The notes below the pieces were generated by a model. That model did not search any database. It was given only the letters and a program-made list of their open reading frames with translations, and was not told the DNA's origin. A stretch of 64,000 nt of DNA from an uncultured Ruminococcus sp. (GTDB lineage: Bacteria > Bacillota > Clostridia > Oscillospirales > Ruminococcaceae), in contig CANRDT010000001.1 in NCBI GenBank assembly GCA_947629455.1, forward strand, positions 1 to 64,000, read 5' to 3'. Shown here one piece after another: positions 32,416-40,294 of this stretch. Each line of letters begins with the position of its first letter. Within the stretch, counting starts at the first letter, position 1. The position numbers and the translations under genes were made by a program.

Positions 32416-33435
32416 ATGGAGATATTTGAAATTTTACAACGTCTCACCGAGGTAAACGGCGTTGCGGGCGACGAGCGCCGCGCCGCCGAAAAAGCGGCTG
32501 AAATTCTCGCGGATATGGGCTTTCAGACCGAGATGTGCTACAGCGGTTGTATCTGCCGTATCGGAAATGACGAACTTCCGCTTGTGATGATCGACGCTCA
32601 TATTGACGAGATCGGTATGACGGTAACTTATATCACGGATGACGGTTTTCTAAAGATAGGCGAATGCGGCGGACTCGACCCACGGGTACTTCCCGCACAG
32701 CAGGTGACCGTTTTCGGAAAAGAAACACTTAAAGGCGTTGTGGCGTCCGTTCCTCCTCATCTTGCAAAGGACGGCAGCAAAACTCCCGATATAAAGGATA
32801 TTTATATTGATGTGGGACTGAGCGGCGAAAGGGCGAGAGAGCTTGTCAGCCCGGGAGATACCGTAGTTATTGAAAATCCCGTAACAAGGCTTCACGGCGG
32901 CAGGGTGACCGCAAAATCGCTCGATAACAGAGCAGGCGCGGCGGCGGTGATAGCGGCTCTCGGACTGCTAAGGGGAAAAGAAATTCCCGTCAGTGTGGCT
33001 GCTGTTTTCTCGGCAAAGGAGGAAACGGGCGGTGCAGGCGCAAGGACGGCGGCATATACGCTTGCTCCACATCTGGCTATCGTTACCGATGTTTCTTTCG
33101 CAGCAGTAGCAGGCGACAGACCCGAGGAATGCGGCAAAATGGGAAAAGGTCCTATGATAGGCTTTTCGCCCTCTCTTTCAAGGGAATTTTCGGACAGCGC
33201 GGTTAATACCGCCAAGCGGCTCGGCATACCATTCCAGATCGAGGTAATGCCGGGCAGGACGGGTACAAACGCCGACGTTATCGGCATTTCCCGACGAGGG
33301 GTAAAGACCGTTACCATATCCGTTCCGATAAAGCATATGCATACTCCGATCGAAACGGTGGATATGGCGGATATTGAAAATACGGCGCGGCTCATAGCGG
33401 CTGCGGTGGAAAGCGCTGGTGATCTGTGTGACTGA
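32416..33435 (+). CDS. M42 family metallo-aminopeptidase (first of pair)
   Basis: A 339-aa cytosolic aminopeptidase of the M42 (TET/YsdC/PepA-glutamyl) family with two zinc or cobalt ions. Metal and catalytic residues are present in order: DAHIDEIG (His), SLDNRAGAAAV (Asp), SAKEETGGAGARTA (Glu-Glu), IVTDVSFA (Asp) and KHMHTPIE (His). The ATG at 32416 is 13 bases after the murD stop. Its stop lies 17 bases inside the next gene, which encodes a second member. Family members trim peptides; the substrate here is not readable. Confidence 0.9.
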   Translation: MEIFEILQRLTEVNGVAGDERRAAEKAAEILADMGFQTEMCYSGCICRIGNDELPLVMIDAHIDEIGMTVTYITDDGFLKIGECGGLDPRVLPAQQVTVFGKETLKGVVASVPPHLAKDGSKTPDIKDIYIDVGLSGERARELVSPGDTVVIENPVTRLHGGRVTAKSLDNRAGAAAVIAALGLLRGKEIPVSVAAVFSAKEETGGAGARTAAYTLAPHLAIVTDVSFAAVAGDRPEECGKMGKGPMIGFSPSLSREFSDSAVNTAKRLGIPFQIEVMPGRTGTNADVIGISRRGVKTVTISVPIKHMHTPIETVDMADIENTARLIAAAVESAGDLCD

Positions 33436-34453
33436 CGAACTTGAAAAGCTTTGTTCCCTTGACGGTATCTCGGGCGATGAAGGACAGGTGAGGGAATATA
33501 TACTTTCCCGTATAGAGGGAAAAGCGCAGGTCACTGTTGATCCGCTCGGCAACGTGATAGCATTTGTAAAGGGAAAGAAAACCTCCGACAAGCGAGTGAT
33601 GATCTCGGCGCATATGGACGAAGTCGGTTTTGTGACGACGTATATAAACGACGACGGCACTTTAAAGATCGCACCTGTCGGCGGTATCGAGCCGGGTGCG
33701 GCTTTCGGAAAGCGCGTAAAGGTCTACGGCAAGGGCGGCTGTGTAAACGGCGTTATCGGAGGTCGGGCAATACACAATCTCTCCTCCGCGCAGCGTAAAG
33801 AAATACCCGAAATAACCTCGATGTGCGTTGATATTGGCGCGGATTCCTCAGATGAGGCAAAAAGTCTGGTAAGTCCCGGCGACAGCGTTTGCTTTGTATC
33901 ACAGTTTTGCGCATTCGGCGACGGGTTTCTCAAGGGAAAAGCAATAGATGACAGAGCAGGCTGCGCAATAATGCTGCACCTGATCGACGAGGGTGTTGAA
34001 TACGACACATGGTTTACATTTGTCGTGCAGGAGGAGATCGGGCTTCGCGGTTCGGCTTGCGCGGCGTATACGGTAGAACCTGACATCGCGATAGTGCTCG
34101 AATCCACTACTGCTGCGGATATTCCGCCTGCACAGGGTGACAGTCAGGTCTGCCGCCTGCAAAAAGGTCCGGTGGTGTCTTTTATGGACAGGCGTACCAT
34201 TTACGACAAAGAGCTTTACAGACTTGCATTTGAAACGGCAAAGGACTGTATGATACCCTGTCAGACCAAATCGCTTATTGCAGGGGGAAACGATGCAGGA
34301 GCGATACACGTTTCAAGAGGCGGCGTCCGCACCGCAGCCATATCGCTGCCATGCAGATATCTTCATTCGCCGTCCTGCGTAATACACCGCAGCGATCTTG
34401 AAAACGCTTATATCCTCTTAAAAAATCTGCTGAATAGGATCTATGATAAATGA
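33419..34453 (+). CDS. M42 family metallo-aminopeptidase (second of pair)
   Basis: A 344-aa paralogue of the preceding gene. Residues seen: SAHMDEVGF, AIDDRAGCAI, VQEEIGLRGS, VLESTT (Glu in place of the Asp ligand, allowed in the family) and RYLHSPSCV. The GTG at 33419 overlaps the first gene by 17 bases and has GGTGG 8 bases upstream; a second GTG at 33428 is possible. Its stop overlaps the next start (ATGA). The tandem copies suggest heteromeric complexes as known for some TET peptidases; inference. Confidence 0.9.
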   Translation: MICVTDELEKLCSLDGISGDEGQVREYILSRIEGKAQVTVDPLGNVIAFVKGKKTSDKRVMISAHMDEVGFVTTYINDDGTLKIAPVGGIEPGAAFGKRVKVYGKGGCVNGVIGGRAIHNLSSAQRKEIPEITSMCVDIGADSSDEAKSLVSPGDSVCFVSQFCAFGDGFLKGKAIDDRAGCAIMLHLIDEGVEYDTWFTFVVQEEIGLRGSACAAYTVEPDIAIVLESTTAADIPPAQGDSQVCRLQKGPVVSFMDRRTIYDKELYRLAFETAKDCMIPCQTKSLIAGGNDAGAIHVSRGGVRTAAISLPCRYLHSPSCVIHRSDLENAYILLKNLLNRIYDK

Positions 34454-35226
34454 TTAGCCAGTTAAAAACAATGGACGTTTCAATAATTGATTCGCTTGAA
34501 AAGGGGCATTATGCAAGGAGAATAAAGTCGCATTTTCAGGCATACGGAACGCAGTACGACTTTGCACGCTTTTACGGTATATACGACGGCGCGGCGGCAG
34601 TGGGACTTATCTGCTGCTTTAATTCCGCAATGATAATCTGCAGCGTAAGAGATCTCACATTTTCGGACGATATACTTGCCGAGACCGCGCATTTTATACT
34701 TATGTCAAAGCCTGCCTCGGTCGAGCTTGAACATCGGTATGCTCCCACGCTGCTCGCACTTGTCGGGGAGGACTATTCTTTTGATATGCGAACGGAATTT
34801 CAGTTTGTTCCGCGAAATATCCTCCCTCAGCTCGATGTCAACGAGCTGCCCGATCTGGACGATGTTTTCAACGTGCTCAGACAAAGCTTTCCCTCTATCG
34901 CGTCGTCTTACGAACTGTGGCTGACGGACACCTCTCACAGGATACGTCACGGACTTTCCCAGTCGTTCCTGCTCGGCGACTACACCACCGCCACCATACA
35001 GTACATAATCGACAAGACCGCGCTGGTCGGTCATGTGGCGACTATCCCGTCGGAACGCGGAAAATTCCACGCCAGGACATTGCTTTATTGGATAGGCGAA
35101 AGACTTACGCAGGACGGATTTACGGTCAAGCTTATGGCTCGTCCTCACAGGGTAAGCTATTATGAGGAGATAGGCTTTAAAGAAATAGGCAGAGATATGG
35201 TATTGGAGAGAAAAGAAAATGCTTGA
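34450..35226 (+). CDS. GNAT-family N-acetyltransferase
   Basis: A 258-aa protein. The C-terminal half (about 145-255) has the acetyl-CoA fold: beta-4 HVATIPSERGKFHARTLLYWIGERL, where the usual Q/RxxGxG/A is replaced by SERGKFHA, and a final YYEEIGFKEIGR as in GNAT proteins. The N-terminal half is a divergent second GNAT-like lobe. Substrate unknown. The start overlaps the preceding stop by 4 bases and the stop lies 8 bases inside the following gene, so translation is coupled to the peptidase and PLP-enzyme genes. Confidence 0.75.
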   Translation: MISQLKTMDVSIIDSLEKGHYARRIKSHFQAYGTQYDFARFYGIYDGAAAVGLICCFNSAMIICSVRDLTFSDDILAETAHFILMSKPASVELEHRYAPTLLALVGEDYSFDMRTEFQFVPRNILPQLDVNELPDLDDVFNVLRQSFPSIASSYELWLTDTSHRIRHGLSQSFLLGDYTTATIQYIIDKTALVGHVATIPSERGKFHARTLLYWIGERLTQDGFTVKLMARPHRVSYYEEIGFKEIGRDMVLERKENA

Positions 35227-36502
35227 TGAATTTTTTGATGTGGACGCATCGCTTATAGCGGCGGCTGAACTTTCCGAAAAGGAATGTGCGGAACAGTTTG
35301 CTCTTATCGACGAGATCGCGGAGTATAACGGACAAAAGACGCTTGCGGCGTTTATTAAAAACCGCGTGAGCGAAGGCTGCCTTAAAGGTACGACGGGTTA
35401 CGGCTATGGAGATATCGGCAGAGATACGCTTGACAGGGTTTTTGCCGATACTTTCGGCGGAGAGGACGCTATCGTCCGCCACACTTTCGTAAACGGCACT
35501 CATGCCCTTTCAACCGCACTTTTCGGAGTTTTGCGCCCCGGAGATACCCTGCTTGCCGCTACCGGACGGCCGTATGATACTTTGGAGGAGATAATCGGGC
35601 TGAGAGGAGAGCCGGGCAACGGTTCTCTGAGAGATTTTAAAGTGGAATATGCACAAGCCGATCTCATTGAGGAGAGGTATCCCGATATACCGCTTATATC
35701 ACAGCTTGCCGCAAAGGCAAAGGTCGTATACATACAGCGGTCAAGAGGATATTCTCTGCGCCCGTCCTTATCCGTTGAAACTATCGGAAAGATCGCAGCG
35801 GCGGCAAAAGCGGCAAATCCTGATGTTATCGTTATGGTGGATAACTGCTACGGAGAATTTGTGGAAAAGAAAGAACCTCTTTCGGCAGGCGCTGATCTGA
35901 TAATAGGTTCGCTCATAAAAAATCCCGGCGGCGGTATCACTTCGACGGGCGGATATATCTGCGGCAGAGCCGATCTTGTGCAGATGTGCGCCGACAGACT
36001 CACCTGCGTCGGAATGGGCAAGGAGGTAGGCTGTTCGCTTGAACGCAACAGGGAGATGTTTATGGGATTTTTCTTAGCGCCGCAGACGGTCGCCGCCGCC
36101 GTAAAAACATCGGTGTTTGCCTGTCGGTTCTTTGAAAAGCTCGGATTTGAAACGCTCCCTGCGAGCGGTGAAACAAGGACGGATATAATCGCCTCAATAC
36201 TGCTTGAAAATGAAGAGAATCTGACGGCGTTCTGCCGCGGTATACAGAAAGGTTCTCCCGTGGACAGCTATGTCGTTCCCGAGGCGTGGGATATGCCGGG
36301 CTATGACAGCAAGGTCATAATGGCAGCCGGCGCATTCACTATGGGCGCGTCGATAGAGCTTTCCGCAGACGCGCCGATCAGAGAACCGTTTGCCGCGTGG
36401 CTTCAGGGCGGTATAACATATCCCACGGGAAAGACGGGAGTTATACTGGCGGCACAGCAGATGTTGTCGGAAGGTCTTATCAATTTGGAAAGGAATGTTT
36501 AA
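35219..36502 (+). CDS. methionine gamma-lyase family (aluminium-resistance-like) PLP enzyme
   Basis: A 427-aa fold-type I PLP enzyme of PF06838, often named methionine gamma-lyase family or aluminium-resistance protein. The PLP lysine is in LIIGSLIKNPGGGIT, with a conserved DNCYGEF and an N-terminal TGYGYGDIGRDTLD. Its reaction has not been established from sequence; by fold it acts on a sulfur amino acid or similar. The ATG at 35219 overlaps the GNAT gene by 8 bases, and hprK begins 1 base after its stop. This gene often lies beside hfq or glnR in Firmicutes; here it is in a wall/carbon-control run. Confidence 0.88.
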   Translation: MLDEFFDVDASLIAAAELSEKECAEQFALIDEIAEYNGQKTLAAFIKNRVSEGCLKGTTGYGYGDIGRDTLDRVFADTFGGEDAIVRHTFVNGTHALSTALFGVLRPGDTLLAATGRPYDTLEEIIGLRGEPGNGSLRDFKVEYAQADLIEERYPDIPLISQLAAKAKVVYIQRSRGYSLRPSLSVETIGKIAAAAKAANPDVIVMVDNCYGEFVEKKEPLSAGADLIIGSLIKNPGGGITSTGGYICGRADLVQMCADRLTCVGMGKEVGCSLERNREMFMGFFLAPQTVAAAVKTSVFACRFFEKLGFETLPASGETRTDIIASILLENEENLTAFCRGIQKGSPVDSYVVPEAWDMPGYDSKVIMAAGAFTMGASIELSADAPIREPFAAWLQGGITYPTGKTGVILAAQQMLSEGLINLERNV

Positions 36503-36503
36503 A

Positions 36504-37463
36504 ATGGCTGAAATATTTACTGTTACGATCGCCGAGATAGTTGAACGGCTCAAACTGGAGGTCATTTATACTCCGAAAGACACCTCGCAATTGCTTATAT
36601 CCGACAACGACTGCAATCGTCCGGGTTTGCAGCTTATGGGATTCTATGAGTATTTCAATGCCGAACGTATCCAGATCTGCGGCAATATGGAATTTGCCTA
36701 TCTTGCCTCACTTGACGAGGATAAAAGATACCGCAGTATCGAGGCGCTTTTTGCGACAAAGATACCTCTGTTCGTGGTGGCGAGAGGACATGAGCTTTAT
36801 CCCGAGATGATAGAGATAGCGCAGAAGTACGAAGTCCCTATCGCAAGAACGAACGACAGCACCACCGCATTCATTGCCGCGCTTATCGGTTTTCTCAATG
36901 TAAAGCTTGCTCCGAGGATCACAAGACACGGAGTACTTATAGAGGTCTACGGCGAGGGTATACTTATAGTGGGCGAGAGCGGAGTAGGAAAATCCGAAAC
37001 GGCTATCGAGCTTGTCAAGAGGGGACACAGACTTGTGGCTGATGACGCGGTCGAGATACGAAGAACGTCAAACGTCACGCTGGTGGGTTCGTCCCCCGAC
37101 AATATCAGGCATTTTCTCGAGCTGCGCGGCATAGGAATTATAAACACAAGGCGGCTTTTCGGTATGGGCGCGGTAAAGGTCTCCGAGAAGATAGATCTTA
37201 TCGTGGAGCTTGAACCATGGGACAGCGAAAAGGTCTACGACCGTATGGGCGTCGATAACGAGTACACGACCATACTCGGCATAAAAGTACCCAGCCTTAC
37301 GATACCGATAAAGCCGGGACGTAATCTTGCCGTTATACTTGAAGTTGCGGCTATGAATAACCGTCAGAAGAAAATGGGTTACAACGCGGCGCAGGAGCTG
37401 CTTGACAATCTCGGTCTTTATATGGATAAAAAAGACAAGGTGAAGAACTGGGATTCGGTATGA
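36504..37463 (+). CDS. hprK: HPr kinase/phosphorylase
   Basis: Phosphorylates and dephosphorylates Ser46 of HPr in response to glycolytic signals, driving CcpA-dependent catabolite control. The 319 aa is typical. An N-terminal domain (1-130) precedes the catalytic domain, with RHG (His142), the P-loop VGESGVGKSET (157-167) and the VADDAVEIR acids (Asp180, Asp181). LELRGIGIINTRRLFG is the HprK signature. The ATG at 36504 is preferred because GGAAAGGA is 9 bases upstream; an in-frame ATG at 36495 abuts that site. lgt, often next to hprK in Firmicutes, is 10 kb away here. Confidence 0.96.
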   Translation: MAEIFTVTIAEIVERLKLEVIYTPKDTSQLLISDNDCNRPGLQLMGFYEYFNAERIQICGNMEFAYLASLDEDKRYRSIEALFATKIPLFVVARGHELYPEMIEIAQKYEVPIARTNDSTTAFIAALIGFLNVKLAPRITRHGVLIEVYGEGILIVGESGVGKSETAIELVKRGHRLVADDAVEIRRTSNVTLVGSSPDNIRHFLELRGIGIINTRRLFGMGAVKVSEKIDLIVELEPWDSEKVYDRMGVDNEYTTILGIKVPSLTIPIKPGRNLAVILEVAAMNNRQKKMGYNAAQELLDNLGLYMDKKDKVKNWDSV

Positions 37464-37499
37464 TCTTCTGTCAATATTTATGAAAGGTTTGTCCGCTCA

Positions 37500-38423
37500 A
37501 TGAATACTGAAAAACTTTGTCTGCTTGCCAACCAACTTGGCTGCGAGGTCATCAGGAACGGTATGCTCCGCGACTTTACCACTTTTAAAGTCGGCGGAGA
37601 ATGTCCTCTTATTATCGCGATCAATTCCGAGGAATCGCTTTCACGGCTTATATGCGCCTGTGCCGACGGCGGTATGCGGTATATGGTCTTGGGAAAAGGC
37701 TCGAATATGCTGTGCGATGATAAAGGCTTTGACGGCGTTATTCTTCTTATGGGCAGCGCATTTTCGCAGATCGAAATGATCGGCGACTGTCTGGTAAGAG
37801 TTAATGCAGGGTGCAGCCTTATGAAACTTTGCAGATTTGCACTTGACAACTCTCTTACGGGTCTGGAATTTGCCTACGGTATCCCGGGAACGGTGGGCGG
37901 CGCAGTCTATATGAACGCGGGAGCATACGGCGGAGAGATAAAGGATATAGCCGAGGTCGTCTATGCTGTGGACGGCTCCGGAAGATCGAGGGAGTTTAAG
38001 CGCGATGAACTCGGGCTTTCATACCGAGGCAGTGTTTTTCAGAAAAACGGCTGTATAATAACGTCGGCGGTATTCAGGCTCGAAAAGGGCGACAGGGAGC
38101 AGATCAGCGCCAAAATGGAGCAGCTTATGAGCCGCCGCAGGGAAAAGCAGCCGCTTGAATTTCCCAATGCAGGTTCTACATTCAAAAGACCTGCCGGTCA
38201 GTTTGCAGGAAAGCTTATTCAGGACTGCGGACTCAGAGGACTTACCGTCGGCGGAGCGCAGGTATCGAAAAAGCACTGCGGTTTTGTTATCAACACGGGG
38301 AATGCCACTTCGGAGGATATAAAAACGCTCATAAAACAGGTGCAGGATACAGTACTTGAAAAAACAGGGTTTTTCCTTGAATGTGAAGTGCGGATAATAC
38401 CTTATTCGGATACGAATACATAA
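37500..38423 (+). CDS. murB: UDP-N-acetylenolpyruvoylglucosamine reductase
   Basis: Reduces UDP-GlcNAc-enolpyruvate to UDP-MurNAc with NADPH and FAD. The 307 aa without the Tyr loop is the short type II MurB. FAD-binding signatures are VLGKGSNMLC and YGIPGTVGGAVYMNAGAYGGEI; the substrate domain has SYRGSVF and PNAGSTFKRP, and the C-terminal GFVINTGNATSEDI. The ATG at 37500 has GAAAGG 13 bases upstream, a rather long spacing. murB, rapZ and whiA are commonly clustered in Firmicutes, and the order here fits. Confidence 0.96.
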   Translation: MNTEKLCLLANQLGCEVIRNGMLRDFTTFKVGGECPLIIAINSEESLSRLICACADGGMRYMVLGKGSNMLCDDKGFDGVILLMGSAFSQIEMIGDCLVRVNAGCSLMKLCRFALDNSLTGLEFAYGIPGTVGGAVYMNAGAYGGEIKDIAEVVYAVDGSGRSREFKRDELGLSYRGSVFQKNGCIITSAVFRLEKGDREQISAKMEQLMSRRREKQPLEFPNAGSTFKRPAGQFAGKLIQDCGLRGLTVGGAQVSKKHCGFVINTGNATSEDIKTLIKQVQDTVLEKTGFFLECEVRIIPYSDTNT

Positions 38424-38438
38424 GAGGAGGTATCTGTA

Positions 38439-39299
38439 ATGCAGTTTATCATTGTGACGGGAATGTCCGGCTCGGGAAAATCAAGCGCAATAAATGTGCT
38501 GGAGGATATGGGTTACTATTGCATAGATAATATGCCTCCCGAGCTTATCGGAAAGTTTGCGGATATTTGTTCGCGGTCGGACGGAAAGATTGAGAAAGTC
38601 GCTTTTGTAGTGGATATACGCGGCGGAGATTTTTTCCTCAAACTGAGCGATACTGTCACTCAGCTTAAAGCGGCGCATATAGATCTGAAAATACTCTTTC
38701 TTGATTCCTCCGACGACGTTATTGTCAGACGTTATAAGGAAACTCGCCGCAAGCATCCGCTTGATGAGGTGTCGTTCGGAAATATCCGCAAGGCTATAGA
38801 AACGGAACGCGAGATCCTTGTCCCCATAAAGGCGAGATCGGATTATTACATCGACACGTCCGTGACTTCTCTGAGCGAATTTAAGGAAAGAATGTACAAT
38901 ATGTTCCTCGATGCGGGAGAGGACTATATGCGCATAGACGTGCGGTCTTTCGGATTTAAATTCGGTCCGTTCATGGACGGCGATCTTATCTTCGACGTGC
39001 GCTGTCTGCCCAATCCCTACTATATACCCGAGCTGAAAAACAAGACGGGACTTGACGAAGAAGTCTCGGGATATGTAATGAAGTTTGAAGAGGCAGGTCA
39101 GCTGTACGATAAGCTTGTCGATCTGCTGGATTTTCTTATCCCTCTTTATGAAAAAGAAGGGAAGTCGCAGCTTGTTGTGGCATTCGGCTGCACGGGAGGA
39201 AAGCACCGCAGCGTCACGTTCGCGGAGGCTTGCGCCAAACATCTTAAAGAAAAGGGACACAAGGTGAGAATATCTCACAGGGACATCGAAAAACGCTGA
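38439..39299 (+). CDS. rapZ: RapZ/YvcJ nucleotide-binding protein
   Basis: A 286-aa protein of the RapZ family. In Gram-negatives it delivers GlmZ RNA to RNase E; in Bacillus YvcJ affects competence. It has an N-terminal P-loop GMSGSGKS (8-15) in ITVTGMSGSGKSSA-like context, and a C-terminal RNA-binding and metabolite domain ending in GCTGGKHRSVTFAEACAKHL. AGGAGG precedes the ATG at 38439. yvcK, which usually lies between rapZ and whiA, is not here: whiA starts 36 bases after this stop. Confidence 0.93.
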   Translation: MQFIIVTGMSGSGKSSAINVLEDMGYYCIDNMPPELIGKFADICSRSDGKIEKVAFVVDIRGGDFFLKLSDTVTQLKAAHIDLKILFLDSSDDVIVRRYKETRRKHPLDEVSFGNIRKAIETEREILVPIKARSDYYIDTSVTSLSEFKERMYNMFLDAGEDYMRIDVRSFGFKFGPFMDGDLIFDVRCLPNPYYIPELKNKTGLDEEVSGYVMKFEEAGQLYDKLVDLLDFLIPLYEKEGKSQLVVAFGCTGGKHRSVTFAEACAKHLKEKGHKVRISHRDIEKR

Positions 39300-39335
39300 G
39301 AACGTATAAACAGCCGTAGAAAAGGAGCGCCGTCT

Positions 39336-40262
39336 GTGGAAAAGCAGTCATTTTCTTATCAAGTCAAAGAAGAGATAATCTCAAAGATAAATTCCCGACA
39401 GAAGGCGGACGCCTGTATGCTGGGTATTCTCACCTTCTGCAATTCGCTGAGCGACAGGGAGATCGTCTTTATGACGGAGCACAGATCGGTCGCTGATTTT
39501 TTTATTTTAAACTGCAGCAGGATATGCGGCGATGAGACCGCCGTAAGAATGTCCGAAAGCGGAAAAGGCAACGAGGTGACGCTCTACCGTCTGGAAGTGC
39601 ACCCTGCCGATAATCGTATGAAACTGCTGAAATATTTCCGTATGGATTCTTCCAGACGGCTGACGGGCAGCGATCTTCCCAAAGCGAAATTCTATCCTCA
39701 GCTTGCGGCAGGGATATTCCTTGCCTGCGGTTCGGTGAATAATCCCGAAAAAAAATATCATATGGAATTTGTTATGCCGAATATTCAGCTCTGTAACGAC
39801 TTCGGACTTATCCTGCTTGAGAATTACGGCATACTTGCCAAGCAGACCGAGCGGAAAAATCATCAGATCGTCTATGTAAAAGAGTCGGAGAATATCATAG
39901 ATATGCTCACGCTTATGGGCGCGACAAACTGTTCGCTCGAGCTTATGAATGTGAAAATAATGAAGGATATGCGCAATAAGATAAACCGCGCCATGAACTG
40001 CGACAATGCAAATATCGACAAGACGATAAAAGCCGCGGAAAAACAGATAGCCGACATTGAGCTTATTGACGATACGATCGGTATCGGCGCTTTGCCGGAA
40101 AATCTTCAGGAGATAGCAAGACTCAGATATGATAATCCCGATTACACTCTCGGCGATCTCGGCAGGGAACTCGATCCGCCTATATCCAGATCGGGAGCAA
40201 ATCACCGTCTGCAAAAGCTTGCGGCGATCGCAGATGAGATAAGGAGCAGGCAGGGAAAATGA
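39336..40262 (+). CDS. whiA: sporulation/cell-division DNA-binding protein WhiA
   Basis: A 308-aa protein with the WhiA layout: a degenerate LAGLIDADG homing-endonuclease domain, then a C-terminal helix-turn-helix (about 220-305, including NLQEIARLRYDNPDYTLGDLG and SRSGANHRLQKL). WhiA controls sporulation in Streptomyces and growth/division in Bacillus; no nuclease activity is expected. The GTG at 39336 has AAAGGAG 8 bases upstream. It overlaps the far upstream in-frame reading of dnaE by 4 bases, while the favoured dnaE start is at 40295. Confidence 0.95.
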   Translation: MEKQSFSYQVKEEIISKINSRQKADACMLGILTFCNSLSDREIVFMTEHRSVADFFILNCSRICGDETAVRMSESGKGNEVTLYRLEVHPADNRMKLLKYFRMDSSRRLTGSDLPKAKFYPQLAAGIFLACGSVNNPEKKYHMEFVMPNIQLCNDFGLILLENYGILAKQTERKNHQIVYVKESENIIDMLTLMGATNCSLELMNVKIMKDMRNKINRAMNCDNANIDKTIKAAEKQIADIELIDDTIGIGALPENLQEIARLRYDNPDYTLGDLGRELDPPISRSGANHRLQKLAAIADEIRSRQGK

Positions 40263-40294
40263 CGGCGCGCGCCAAAGAGCAGGGAGGTGCAGGA

